Below, piece by piece: positions 1-8,504 of a DNA stretch of 62,452 bases. Both the position numbers and the translations under genes were made by a program. The first letter of the stretch is position 1, and the number at the start of each line of letters is the position of its first letter. The DNA is from Acidimicrobiaceae bacterium (GTDB taxonomy: Bacteria; Actinomycetota; Acidimicrobiia; Acidimicrobiales; Aldehydirespiratoraceae), in contig JAPOYA010000033.1 in assembly GCA_026706815.1 (NCBI GenBank), positions 1-62,452 on the forward strand. The letters are read 5' to 3'. The notes beneath the pieces are model-generated. The model saw only the letters and a list, made by a program, of their open reading frames with translations. It searched no databases and had not been told where the DNA came from.

Positions 1-95
<95 letters not shown>

Positions 96-159
96 GATAG
101 CCATTCGTGCGGTGGCCGTACACCGTGTGCGGCGGTTCTGTCGTATGGAGGTTGTTTTG

Positions 160-2100
160 ATGCGTTCGTTTGTCGGGTGTGTGTTGTCGGCGGTTCTCGC
201 TGCCGGGTTGTTGGCCGCGGCGGTGTCGGCGCAGCCTGGCCTAGTGGACGTGTCTGCGGGGGCGATGAACGCGGATGTGTATGAGACGCACGAGTTCTGG
301 CACCAGCACAGCGACGGTCACACCCATCACAACAACGGCGCCGCTGTGCACGGCGGCGGGTTGCACAAGCATGTGTATTCGACGCCGAAAGCGGAGGTGA
401 TGGCGCCTGGTCGGGGCGATGTCGGCGGTGACTCCTACACCATCACAGTGCCGCAGCGGCCGGCTGCGGGGCAGACATTGAGCGTGTTCATCGAGGTCGA
501 TCCTCGCCACATCGACGGCCCGGCGGGTTCTGTGTCGGTGTCGCCCAAGCGGATCGACGTCACCGCGGACAACTATCAGCGGGCCCATACGGTGCGTGTG
601 GTTGCGTCTGGGGATGCGCTGGCTGGGGACTGGTTCGTGGTGCGGCACTGGTTCAGCGGGGGCTTCGCGGATCCGTATGTCGCGATGTACGAGCGGAACG
701 GGCTGCTGTGGGCGTCGATCCCGCGTTTCGACGTGACCGGGCGGGTGTCCGACGAGCCGGTGGTGACCTCGGTGCCCGGCGATTGGGACTTGATCCCGTC
801 GGGCCTGAGTGCGGGGGACAAGTTCCGGCTGTTGTTCATCACGTCGGCCAAGAGCACCGCGTCGTCCTCCGACATCGAGGCCTACAACGGGTTCGTGCAG
901 GCCCGCGCGGCTGCCGGCCATGCAGCGATCCGGGCGCACTCGGGAGGGTTCCGGGCCGTCGGGTCCACAGCAACGGTGGACGCCATCGACAACGCGATGC
1001 TGCACGGCGACGGCGCGCCGATCTACTGGCTGAACGGCTTGAGGTCGTCAGACGACTACGCCGACTTCTGCGACGGGTCGTGGGCGAGCCGCGCGGCGCG
1101 CGACGAGTCGGGGGCGGCGGTGGTGTTGCTCGACGAGGAGACGTTCTTCGGCAACGGCATTTGGACGGGCACCGACCATGACTGCACCGCCCGGGCGGGC
1201 CACGAGCTGGGCTCGGCGCGGCCGCAGATGGCGTCGATGGAGGTGGTGTCGGGATCGGCCCATGGGCCGCTGCGGATCGCCCACCCCAACGCCGTCAACC
1301 AGCCCAACACCAACTCCCGCCGCCTGTACGCGCTGTCGGGGACGTTCGTCGTGTCCCTTGGCGCGGTCCTCGACGACGATCACCTCAGCCCCACAACACC
1401 TCCGGCTGTGAGCATCGCCGGGGCGACGAGCGGCGACGAGGGCACCCCAGCGGCGTTCACGCTCTCGGCTGTCCCGGCGCCCTCAACGCCGTTGACCGTG
1501 ACCGTCGACGTCGCCCAGACCGGCGACTACGCGGCAGCCGGGGCGACCGGCCGGCGAACCGTCGTCATTCCCACGTCTGGCACCGCCACCGTCAGCGTCA
1601 ACACCGTCGACGACAACGCAGACGAACCCGACGGCGAGATCACCCTCACCGTGCAACCCGCCAACCACTACACCTTGGGCAACCCCGCGACGCTGGCCGC
1701 GCCCGTGCTCGACAACGACCCACCCCAACAACAACAGCAAGACGAACAAGAACCCGAGGCTGAAACCGAAGTTGAAGAAGTCGAAACCGAGACCGAAGAA
1801 CCCGAGGCTGAAGCCGAAACCGAGGAGGCTGAGCCGGCCTGCACCAGCGGCGACCAGGCGCTGATCGATCGGGTCGCATCCAAAATACAACGGCACCGGA
1901 CAACCGGGCGTACCGACTTGGCCGAAACGTTCGGCCGCGCGCATGCCACAATGCTCGGCAACGACGCCTACACCGTCACAGACATCAAAACCCGACCAGA
2001 CCGGCAAACCCCCAACTGGCAGGGCAACGGCCCCAACGCCCTATGGCAGGCCGTCTACACAGAGCTCGACAAGCTCCAAGCCTGCCGCAACAACAACTGA
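160..2100 (+). CDS. Secreted His-rich, Calx-beta domain protein of unknown function
   Basis: The start is ATG 160, preceded by GGAGG at 147-151; the reading frame extends upstream to a GTG at 94 inside the poly-G. The 646-residue product has a clear signal peptide (residues 1 to about 25, cleavage after AVSA). A histidine-rich stretch follows (residues about 40-75, with HxH and HH clusters) that could bind metal. The middle (about 190-400) is a domain seen in uncharacterised secreted proteins, with motifs such as FRLLFIT and IYWLNG. A Calx-beta repeat (about 420-520, with DNADEPDGEITL) suggests Ca2+ binding. An acidic Glu/Thr-rich linker (about 525-570) and a C-terminal domain with two Cys (from about 575) complete it. 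I cannot assign a function; an exported, metal-binding envelope or adhesion protein is an inference. Confidence 0.75.
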   Translation: MRSFVGCVLSAVLAAGLLAAAVSAQPGLVDVSAGAMNADVYETHEFWHQHSDGHTHHNNGAAVHGGGLHKHVYSTPKAEVMAPGRGDVGGDSYTITVPQRPAAGQTLSVFIEVDPRHIDGPAGSVSVSPKRIDVTADNYQRAHTVRVVASGDALAGDWFVVRHWFSGGFADPYVAMYERNGLLWASIPRFDVTGRVSDEPVVTSVPGDWDLIPSGLSAGDKFRLLFITSAKSTASSSDIEAYNGFVQARAAAGHAAIRAHSGGFRAVGSTATVDAIDNAMLHGDGAPIYWLNGLRSSDDYADFCDGSWASRAARDESGAAVVLLDEETFFGNGIWTGTDHDCTARAGHELGSARPQMASMEVVSGSAHGPLRIAHPNAVNQPNTNSRRLYALSGTFVVSLGAVLDDDHLSPTTPPAVSIAGATSGDEGTPAAFTLSAVPAPSTPLTVTVDVAQTGDYAAAGATGRRTVVIPTSGTATVSVNTVDDNADEPDGEITLTVQPANHYTLGNPATLAAPVLDNDPPQQQQQDEQEPEAETEVEEVETETEEPEAEAETEEAEPACTSGDQALIDRVASKIQRHRTTGRTDLAETFGRAHATMLGNDAYTVTDIKTRPDRQTPNWQGNGPNALWQAVYTELDKLQACRNNN

Positions 2101-2186
2101 GCACCAGTCCCACACCACCCCACAATGCTCGACTAGACAAAAACCCACTCAACCCCGCAGGGCATCCCAAGCTCGCTGACGAGGAT

Positions 2187-2657
2187 TCAGGAGTCGAAGC
2201 GGTGGGCTTTGCGGTCGCAGACGGTGCGCAGGGCGAAACTGGAGCGCAGTTGCCCCACATGGGGGAGTCTTGCCAAGTAGGCCTTGTGGATGCGTTCGTA
2301 ATCGGCAACATCGGTCGCTGCGACATGCAGGAGGTAGTCGCTGTTGCCCGCCATCAGATGGCAGCTGAGAACCTCATCGACATCGGCAACCGCTTCCTCG
2401 AAGGAGTCGAGATGGTCTTCCTGCTGGCTGGTCAGAGCGATCTCAACGAAAACGGAAGTGCCGCGGCCGATGAGCTTGCGATCGAGGAGCGCCACATAAC
2501 CGGTCACCACGCCGGTCTCTTCAAGACGGCGCACTCTCCGCAGGCAGGCTGAAGGCGACAAGTGGACTCGTTCGGCCAGGGCAGCATTGGTGATACGGGC
2601 GTCGGCCTGCAGCACCTCCAGGATCTCCCGATCAGTGGCGTCGAGTTCATCCAGCAC
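2187..2657 (-). CDS. aldR: Lrp/AsnC-family transcriptional regulator, AldR-like
   Basis: The 156-residue protein has the full Lrp/AsnC architecture: an N-terminal helix-turn-helix (about residues 5-55, with LQADARITNAALAERVHLS) and a C-terminal RAM ligand domain (about 70-145). The start is GTG 2657, with AAGGAG about 8 bases upstream. The gene is divergent from alanine dehydrogenase, the arrangement of AldR and ald in mycobacteria, where the regulator controls ald in response to amino acids. Control of ald here is inferred from position and family. The 148 bases between them are AT-rich and contain a dyad suited to an Lrp-type regulator. Confidence 0.9.
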   Translation of the reverse strand: MLDELDATDREILEVLQADARITNAALAERVHLSPSACLRRVRRLEETGVVTGYVALLDRKLIGRGTSVFVEIALTSQQEDHLDSFEEAVADVDEVLSCHLMAGNSDYLLHVAATDVADYERIHKAYLARLPHVGQLRSSFALRTVCDRKAHRFDS

Positions 2658-2805
2658 AACCTGTCTCCTTTGAGCAATAATCTACTGTCAAATCTATAAT
2701 ACACGACAAAATATTGTGTGTAATCAGCTATTTGAGGTTGGATTCGCATACACATTCTCTGTGGCAAAGCGTATTCTGTTCATGGAGCCGTTCAGAGGTG
2801 GCAAA
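2658..2805. promoter_or_regulatory. aldR/ald divergent control region
   Basis: This AT-rich island in a GC-rich genome holds a perfect TATAAT at 2695-2700 facing ald. An imperfect dyad at 2701-2721 (ACAC-N2-CAAAATATTG) overlaps the expected transcription start. A factor bound there would block ald or shift polymerase, as Lrp-family operators do. The ald leader would be about 100 bases, ending in an AGAGGTG ribosome site just before ATG 2806. The -35 is weak (TTGAGC at 2670-2675 with a long 19-base spacer), which fits an activated promoter. Confidence 0.5.
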
Positions 2806-3996
2806 ATGCGTGTCGGAGTTCCCGCTGAGATAAAGATCGCCGAGCGCCGGGTCGGTCTCACCCCCACGAGCGTCCGAGAGCTCACGATGCGCGGCCACAG
2901 TGTTCTGCTGCAAACGGGTGCGGGAACAGGTATCGGAGCATCCGACGACGACTATTCGGCTGCGGGAGCACGCGTGGCGCCCGATGCGCAGTCCGTGTTC
3001 GCCGAATCCGAACTGATAGTCAAGGTCAAAGAACCCCAGGCCGCCGAGCGGGCCATGTTGGGACCGGACCATGTCCTGTTCACCTATCTCCACTTGGCCC
3101 CGGACCCGGCGCAGACCGAGGAACTCCTCGCCTGTGGTACGAGCTGCATCGCTTATGAGACCGTGACCGACTCCAAGGGAGGGCTGCCCCTTCTGGCGCC
3201 CATGTCCCAGGTCGCGGGCCGCATGTCGATTCAGGCGGGCGCCCGTTGCCTCGAAGCGCCCAGTGGAGGATCAGGTCGCCTGCTCGGCGGGGTACCGGGG
3301 GTCGCTTCGGCGCGAACGCTCGTCCTCGGCGGGGGAGTCGTGGGGGAGAACGCCATCGAGATGGCTGTGGGCATGGGCTCCCAAGTAACGGTTCTCGACC
3401 GCAGCCTCGAAGTCCTCAACCGGCTCTCCCGCCGCTTCGGGAGCGCTCTGGAGACCCTCTACTCGACGGGGGCGACCCTCGAAGAACAGGTGCTCGCCGC
3501 CGATCTGGTGATCGGCGCTGTGCTGGTCAAGGGCGCTGCCGCTCCCAAACTGATCGGACCCGAACTGGTCAAGCGCATGAAGCCGGGATCGGTGCTCGTG
3601 GATGTGGCCATCGACCAGGGGGGGTGCTTCGCTACGTCGAGGCCGACAACCCATGCCGAGCCGACTTACGTCATCGACGACGTCGTCCATTACTGCGTCG
3701 CCAACATGCCCGGCGCCGTTCCCCAAACCTCCACCCACGCGCTCAACAACGCGACCCTTCCGTTCACGCTGGCCCTGGCCGACAAGGGACTGGAATGCGC
3801 CCTGCTCGACGACGAACACCTGCTCAACGGCTTGAATGTCTACAGGGGACTGCTGACCGAACAGCACGTCGCCGAAGCCCAGGGGCTCGAGTACACGAGT
3901 CCGCTTGCCGCCCTCTCACCGACTTCGCGGCCCACGCCGCCTCCGACTGCGCGGACGGTGCCGACAGCGCCGACTTCGCCGGCGTCTACTCGGTGA
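2806..3996 (+). CDS. ald: Alanine dehydrogenase
   Basis: This enzyme interconverts L-alanine and pyruvate plus ammonia with NAD+. The start is ATG 2806 ([10 protein letters not shown]), the family's usual first residues, with AGAGGTG upstream; the frame opens at 2716 but that part is not family-like. Conserved features are visible: the KVKEPQ substrate lysine, the HLAPD histidine, and the Rossmann motif GGGVVGENA. The 396 residues exceed the usual 370 or so because of a low-complexity Pro/Ser/Thr-rich tail after LEYTSPLAA. That tail runs into the 3' end of the convergent amidohydrolase gene (11-base overlap). It may be a lineage-specific extension or a displaced stop codon. Confidence 0.93.
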   Translation: MRVGVPAEIKIAERRVGLTPTSVRELTMRGHSVLLQTGAGTGIGASDDDYSAAGARVAPDAQSVFAESELIVKVKEPQAAERAMLGPDHVLFTYLHLAPDPAQTEELLACGTSCIAYETVTDSKGGLPLLAPMSQVAGRMSIQAGARCLEAPSGGSGRLLGGVPGVASARTLVLGGGVVGENAIEMAVGMGSQVTVLDRSLEVLNRLSRRFGSALETLYSTGATLEEQVLAADLVIGAVLVKGAAAPKLIGPELVKRMKPGSVLVDVAIDQGGCFATSRPTTHAEPTYVIDDVVHYCVANMPGAVPQTSTHALNNATLPFTLALADKGLECALLDDEHLLNGLNVYRGLLTEQHVAEAQGLEYTSPLAALSPTSRPTPPPTARTVPTAPTSPASTR

Positions 3997-5212
3997 TTCC
4001 GAAGCGCTGCAGCCCGTAGGCCTCGATGGCGTTGCCACGCAAGACCTTGTAGCACTCCTCGGCGTTCATGCCGGTCGCGGCGAACATGCTGTGGGCGATT
4101 TTGCGGGAGTGCGGGAAGGTGCCGTCGGAATGCGGATAGTCGGTCTCGAACAGAATCTGTTCGACTCCCACGTCGTCGCGTTGTTTGAGCCCCACCAGAT
4201 CATCGAAAATACAGCCGAACACCCGGCCCTTCACGATCTCGCTGGGCAGCGGCCCGTCGCCGCCGACGCCGCCGCGGCCCTCTCGGAACACCGAGTCCAT
4301 CCGCTCCATCTGAAAAGGCATCCAGCCGACTTGGCTCTCGGCATAGGCGATCTTGATCTTCTTGAAGCGCTCGAGCGTCCCCGAGAACACCCAGTCGACC
4401 ATCGAGCCCTCGGCGTTCTGGGCGTACAGCGACATCGAGGTCGCCAGTGGTGCGTCGGGCGACGTCGAGGGCATCGACGACGATGAGCCGATGTGCATCG
4501 AGACGGTGGTCTCGGTCTCCTCGCAGGCTTGCCACAGGACGTCCCAGCCACCGCTGTACATGGTCGCACAACCCAGCTTTGACGGGTTCTCTGAGAAGGC
4601 GATGGCATGGCTGCCCTTGGCGGCACAGCGCCGGACCTCGGCGGCGCACAACTGCGGATCCCACAGGGGAACCAGCGTCAAGGGGATCAAGCGACCCTTG
4701 CCTGCGCCGCCGCCCCAGTCGTCGATGATCCAGTCGTTGTAGATCCTCAGGCACTCCAGCGCGAGGACCTTGTCGTCGCGCTCGAGGAAACCCTGGCCGC
4801 AGAAGCGGGGGAAGATGTTGGGGTAGTTGATGGCCGCCTCCACGTGGTTGAGGTCCATGTCCGAAAGTCTGTCGGCCTGGCGGTAGGTCCCCGGGCGCAA
4901 GTCTTCGTAAACCGCCGCCACGTTGCGCTGATCCTCGCGGGGGACGCCGGCGGGGCCGTGCAGGAAACCGGTTGGTGTGACGCTGTCCTCATAGAGCCAC
5001 ACGTCGCACATTTGACCGTCCGGGTCGTGGCGCTCGAAGCCGTAATGTCCTCCTTCGAACTTGAGCCGTATCCGCTCCTGCACCACTCTCGGCCCGCGGT
5101 CGCGCACGCTCGCGGGAAGCTGCTGTTGCCAGAGATCCTTCGGCTCCATGACATGGTCGTCAACCGAGATGATGAGCGGCAGGTCTTCTTCGGCAGGCGT
5201 GACGGCACTCAT
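3986..5212 (-). CDS. Amidohydrolase family protein (metal-dependent TIM barrel)
   Basis: The 408-residue product belongs to the amidohydrolase-2 group (decarboxylase/hydrolase TIM barrels). The N-terminal ISVDDHVMEP is the usual metal-binding start of this family. FETDYPHSDGTFPHSR near the C terminus is the usual distal Asp/His segment. The substrate cannot be predicted; relatives act on ring carboxylates or are uncharacterised and are abundant in actinobacteria. ATG 5212 is supported by TAAGCT exactly 6 bases upstream (leaderless pattern). The 3' end overlaps the end of ald by 11 bases. Confidence 0.85.
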   Translation of the reverse strand: MSAVTPAEEDLPLIISVDDHVMEPKDLWQQQLPASVRDRGPRVVQERIRLKFEGGHYGFERHDPDGQMCDVWLYEDSVTPTGFLHGPAGVPREDQRNVAAVYEDLRPGTYRQADRLSDMDLNHVEAAINYPNIFPRFCGQGFLERDDKVLALECLRIYNDWIIDDWGGGAGKGRLIPLTLVPLWDPQLCAAEVRRCAAKGSHAIAFSENPSKLGCATMYSGGWDVLWQACEETETTVSMHIGSSSSMPSTSPDAPLATSMSLYAQNAEGSMVDWVFSGTLERFKKIKIAYAESQVGWMPFQMERMDSVFREGRGGVGGDGPLPSEIVKGRVFGCIFDDLVGLKQRDDVGVEQILFETDYPHSDGTFPHSRKIAHSMFAATGMNAEECYKVLRGNAIEAYGLQRFGITE

Positions 5213-5218
5213 ACGGGC

Positions 5219-5224
5219 AGCTTA
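5219..5224 (-). promoter_or_regulatory. -10 box for leaderless amidohydrolase gene
   Basis: TAAGCT on the minus strand ends 6 bases before ATG 5212, so transcription would begin at or next to the start codon. There is no ribosome-binding site between them. Confidence 0.45.
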
Positions 5225-5225
5225 C

Positions 5226-5303
5226 GCCGGGCGCAGCCGGAGCCGCGAAAACGCTCGCGTTGCTTTTGGCCGGGCGCAGCCGGAGCCGCGAAAACGCTCG
5301 CGT
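5226..5303. repeat. Two perfect 35-bp direct repeats, period 43
   Basis: Bases 5226-5260 and 5269-5303 are identical 35-mers separated by 8 bases. Each begins GCCGGGCGCAGCCGGAGCCG and ends in CGAAAACGCTCGCGT, which contains a small GCG/CGC hairpin with an AAAA loop. The first 21 bases reappear in reverse complement twice inside gltB (22611-22631 and 22653-22673). This makes it a dispersed repeat family rather than a local duplication. Confidence 0.85.
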
Positions 5304-5313
5304 ATTGGAGGGG

Positions 5314-6540
5314 TTATGCCGGGGCGCGGGTCTTGCGGAGCAGGGGGTCGGCCAGGGCCAGGCCGCGGTCGGCGATGCGCAGTACTCGTCCGGCGGCGCC
5401 GGGGGCGTCGGCGTCTAACAGGTTGCCCATCACCTGCAGGGTGATGTTGGCGATTGTCTGGGTTCCTACGGCCAAACGCAGGCCTGAGCGCAGAATGAAG
5501 GGGTGCCCGATCAGGAAACTGAAGCGCCGTCCGGTTCGCAGGAAGGCGTCGAAACGCTCGCCTATCATGCGGTTGTATTCGGCCGGAGCACTGGCCGGGT
5601 CAGCTAGGAACAGGTCCGCGGCTAGGGTTCCGGACTCGAGCCCGTAGTCGATGCCCTCCCCGTTCATCGGGTTGATGAGGCCCGCGGCGTCGCCGATCGC
5701 CACCCAGCCGTCGCCGTGACGGCGCTGCGCGCTCATCGGCAGCCTCCAGGCTCGGGGCTTCTCCAGGTAGTCGCCGAGCTCCCACTCGTCGCGGACCAGG
5801 TCGCGGTAGGAGTCGATCAGGCGATTCAGATTGAGCTTCCGGTAGCCCCTCATCGTCGACAAAGCGCCCACGCCGATGTTGACAGTGCCGTCTCCCGCCG
5901 GGAACATCCAGCCGTAACCTGGAATCGGAGTGCCCGACTCATCGCGCAGTGTCAGACAAGCCTCAAGATGGCGCTCTGCATGGCGGGGCGAAGCCGCGTA
6001 GCTCCTGATGGCCAACCCGTGCGGTTCGTTGTCGACGCGACCCGCTCCGAGCAGCCGTGCGACGTTGCCTGGCGCCCCGGTCGCCACGACCGTGAGATCA
6101 GCGTGCCACTTGTCCGCTCCCGCGGTCACCCCGATAACACGGCGGTCATCCTGGAGAATCGGCGTGGCTTCGGTCTTCCAGATGATTTCCGCCCCTGCGT
6201 CCGCGGCAGCGGCCATCAGATGCGCGTCGAGGAGCCGGCGGGGCCACACGGCGCCGTTGGGAGCGAACGACCCGTTGGCGGGCCACGGGAGCTCGCGGCG
6301 GGTCTTGTTGGCGATCATCCTCAGACCGTCGATGCGATGGGCGCCGCCCATATCGATGTCAAGACCTTTGAGGGCATGCACAGCCCGCGGCGTCAGCCCG
6401 TCTCCGCACACCTTGTCACGGCCCGATGCGGCCTTTTCGAAGACCACTACCGAGGCGCCACCCCTCGCCGCCGCGATCGCTGCCGCCGCCCCGGCAGGCC
6501 CGGCTCCGATGACGACCACGTCACGCGTTTCGACGCTCAC
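5314..6540 (-). CDS. Geranylgeranyl reductase family flavoprotein, MenJ-like
   Basis: The 408-residue protein has an N-terminal FAD-binding GAGPAGAAAA motif (about residues 11-20), the family signature KVCGDGLTP (about 43-51), and the second FAD motif GDAAGLINPMNGEGI (about 295-309). Family members reduce isoprenoid double bonds, for example one unit of menaquinone in mycobacteria (MenJ), or archaeal/chlorophyll prenyl chains. MenB lies 2 kb away, so a menaquinone role is plausible but inferred. The start is GTG 6540, supported by TAGCGT 6 bases upstream. Confidence 0.85.
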   Translation of the reverse strand: MSVETRDVVVIGAGPAGAAAAIAAARGGASVVVFEKAASGRDKVCGDGLTPRAVHALKGLDIDMGGAHRIDGLRMIANKTRRELPWPANGSFAPNGAVWPRRLLDAHLMAAAADAGAEIIWKTEATPILQDDRRVIGVTAGADKWHADLTVVATGAPGNVARLLGAGRVDNEPHGLAIRSYAASPRHAERHLEACLTLRDESGTPIPGYGWMFPAGDGTVNIGVGALSTMRGYRKLNLNRLIDSYRDLVRDEWELGDYLEKPRAWRLPMSAQRRHGDGWVAIGDAAGLINPMNGEGIDYGLESGTLAADLFLADPASAPAEYNRMIGERFDAFLRTGRRFSFLIGHPFILRSGLRLAVGTQTIANITLQVMGNLLDADAPGAAGRVLRIADRGLALADPLLRKTRAPA

Positions 6541-6546
6541 GCTCCG

Positions 6547-6552
6547 ACGCTA
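6547..6552 (-). promoter_or_regulatory. -10 box for leaderless geranylgeranyl reductase gene
   Basis: TAGCGT lies exactly 6 bases before GTG 6540 on the minus strand, with no ribosome-binding site. It selects this GTG as the start. Confidence 0.45.
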
Positions 6553-6743
6553 CAGCCCGTTGCACCTCGACAACCTTCACTGGGCTGCAGAAGCCGGTGC
6601 CTGCAACACCCTCATCACCGCCTGGCCCAACCCCCGGACCACCCCCACCACTCGACAAGCACTGCTGTAGTGGACAAAACCCCACTGGCTGTGCTGGAGG
6701 GTCGGGGGGCGGGCCAATACACTGCCAGAACAGAGAAGGGCGG

Positions 6744-6792
6744 CTCAGCAGAGCCAATCTCAACAGAGTCAATACAAGCCTCAACAGAGTCA
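6744..6792 (+). repeat. Three copies of a 13-base motif upstream of the dioxygenase gene
   Basis: CTCAGCAGAGCCA at 6744-6756, CTCAACAGAGTCA at 6759-6771 and CTCAACAGAGTCA at 6780-6792 are direct repeats at 15- and 21-base spacing. They end 17 bases before ATG 6810. They could be regulator half-sites or a slippage product. They sit in the 269-base spacer shared with the divergent reductase gene, in which I see nothing else. Confidence 0.6.
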
Positions 6793-6809
6793 GCACAGAG
6801 CGAGGAACC

Positions 6810-7787
6810 ATGGTCGTCACAGAAGTCGAAGAGGAGAAAGTCGAAGCTGGGACCAGCGATCCCGCGAGCAACGTCACCCCCGGTCGGGTTCGCATCGACC
6901 GTTTCGATGTGACGCTCGGTCCCTTGCTGCACCTTGCGCCCGAGCGCCGGCGCCTCGCCAGCCCCGAGTTCAACGAGATAGAGGTCATCCCTCGAGGAGC
7001 GACGCTCGGAGCGGAGATCCGCGGCGCCGACATCTCCAGTGAGCTGCCCGATTCAACCATTGCCGAGATCGCCCGGGCACTGGCGGACTACAAGGTCGTC
7101 TACTTCCGCGGTCAGCCCCTCACGTCGGCCCGACATGTGGCTTTCGCCAAGCGTTTCGGGGAACTGGAGATCCATCCGTTCATCACCGGCAACGAACAGC
7201 ACCCGGAACTGGTGCGCTTCGAGAAGGGCGCCGATACCGGAGGGTTCGAGAACGGTTGGCACCATGACGTGACCTGGCGTGAGGTTCCCTCCATGGGGGC
7301 GATCCTCCATGCCGTCGAAGTTCCTCCCACTGGTGGCGACACCCTCTTCGCCGATATGGCGGCGGCTTACGACGGGTTGGACGACGAGACCAAGGAACGG
7401 ATCGACGACCTCTACGCGATCCATGACTACATGCTCGCCTTCGCCCAGCAGGTGCCGGAAGGCAAACAGCAGGAGATGCGCGAGCGCTACCCGTTGGTAC
7501 GTCATCCGGTGGTGCGCACGCACCCCGTGACCGGGCGCAAACTGATCTTTGTCAACACCTACTTCACCTCCCACATTGAAGGTCTCGATGAGGTTGAGAG
7601 TGTGGAGTTGGTCAAGCATCTGTCGAGCCAGGCCAACACTGTCGAGTATCAGTTCAGGTTGAGCTGGGCGCCTGACACGGTTGTCTTCTGGGACAACGCC
7701 GCGGTGCAGCACTACGCGTCGAGCGATTACTACCCTGATATTCGGGTGATGGAGCGTGCGTCGGTGGTCGGGACCCGGCCTTTCTAA
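6810..7787 (+). CDS. TauD/TfdA-family Fe(II)/2-oxoglutarate dioxygenase
   Basis: The 325-residue product is a non-haem iron dioxygenase of the taurine/2,4-D dioxygenase group. The facial triad is visible: HHD at residues 151-153 (His151, Asp153) and a distal His in VQHYASSDY near residue 300. A 2-oxoglutarate-binding Arg follows in RVMERASVVG. The start is ATG 6810, with GCGAGGA just upstream. The open frame reaches back to 6597, but that part overlaps the promoter region and repeats and is not family-like. The substrate is unknown; nearby genes give no sulfonate or sulfate-ester context. Confidence 0.85.
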   Translation: MVVTEVEEEKVEAGTSDPASNVTPGRVRIDRFDVTLGPLLHLAPERRRLASPEFNEIEVIPRGATLGAEIRGADISSELPDSTIAEIARALADYKVVYFRGQPLTSARHVAFAKRFGELEIHPFITGNEQHPELVRFEKGADTGGFENGWHHDVTWREVPSMGAILHAVEVPPTGGDTLFADMAAAYDGLDDETKERIDDLYAIHDYMLAFAQQVPEGKQQEMRERYPLVRHPVVRTHPVTGRKLIFVNTYFTSHIEGLDEVESVELVKHLSSQANTVEYQFRLSWAPDTVVFWDNAAVQHYASSDYYPDIRVMERASVVGTRPF

Positions 7788-7812
7788 AGCGCAACGTCTC
7801 GGTCGTTGGGCC

Positions 7813-8481
7813 ATGCCACCCACCACAGACTGGAATCCGGTTCTCCGCAAGGAGTTCGACAAGCCCTACTGGCGCGAACTCATGGCCTTCGTGCGCCAAG
7901 AGCGCATGAAAGGGGACGTCTACCCACCCCATGAAGAGGTGTTCGCCGCGCTGCACTTGACTCCTTTGGCTGATGTGAAGGTGCTGATCCTCGGTCAGGA
8001 TCCCTACCACGGACCGCACCAGGCCCACGGGTTGTGCTTCTCGGTGAGGCACGGGATTCAGGCGCCCCCGTCCCTTGTCAACATCTTCGCCGAACTGGAG
8101 CAGGACCTTGGCATCCCAGCGCCGAGCCACGGAAACCTCGAGTCGTGGGCCCTCAACGGGGTGCTCCTGCTCAACACGACCCTCACCGTGCGAGCCCGGC
8201 GGGCCGCCAGCCACCAGGGCCACGGCTGGGAGACGTTCACCGACGAGGTGATCCGCTGTGTGGACGCCAGAGACTCCAGGGTTGTGTTCATCCTCTGGGG
8301 CGCCGCAGCCCGCCGCAAGCGCTCATTGATCGACACCGGCAAGCACGTCATCGTCGAGTCAGCTCATCCCTCGCCGCTCTCAGCACACAACGGCTTCTTC
8401 GGCACGAGGCCCTTCAGTCGAGCCAACGCGGCGCTGATCGAAGCGGGCCGCGAGCCAGTCGACTGGCGCATCGAAAACTGA
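7813..8481 (+). CDS. ung: Uracil-DNA glycosylase, family 1
   Basis: This enzyme removes uracil from DNA in base excision repair. The 222-residue length is typical. The water-activating motif GQDPYHG is at residues 61-67 (Asp63 catalytic) and the DNA-intercalation motif HPSPLSA is near residue 185. The start MPPTTDW (ATG 7813) lies 25 bases after the dioxygenase stop, so the two may be co-transcribed. There is no clear ribosome site. The gene is convergent with menB. Confidence 0.96.
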   Translation: MPPTTDWNPVLRKEFDKPYWRELMAFVRQERMKGDVYPPHEEVFAALHLTPLADVKVLILGQDPYHGPHQAHGLCFSVRHGIQAPPSLVNIFAELEQDLGIPAPSHGNLESWALNGVLLLNTTLTVRARRAASHQGHGWETFTDEVIRCVDARDSRVVFILWGAAARRKRSLIDTGKHVIVESAHPSPLSAHNGFFGTRPFSRANAALIEAGREPVDWRIEN

Positions 8482-8504
8482 CTTCCACCCGCGGCGCTGC
8501 TGAC

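Noticed and set aside
241..1005. 254-codon minus-strand frame inside the first gene
   Set aside because: The translation is Arg/His-rich shadow sequence without a start signal, and the plus-strand gene has a signal peptide and known domains.
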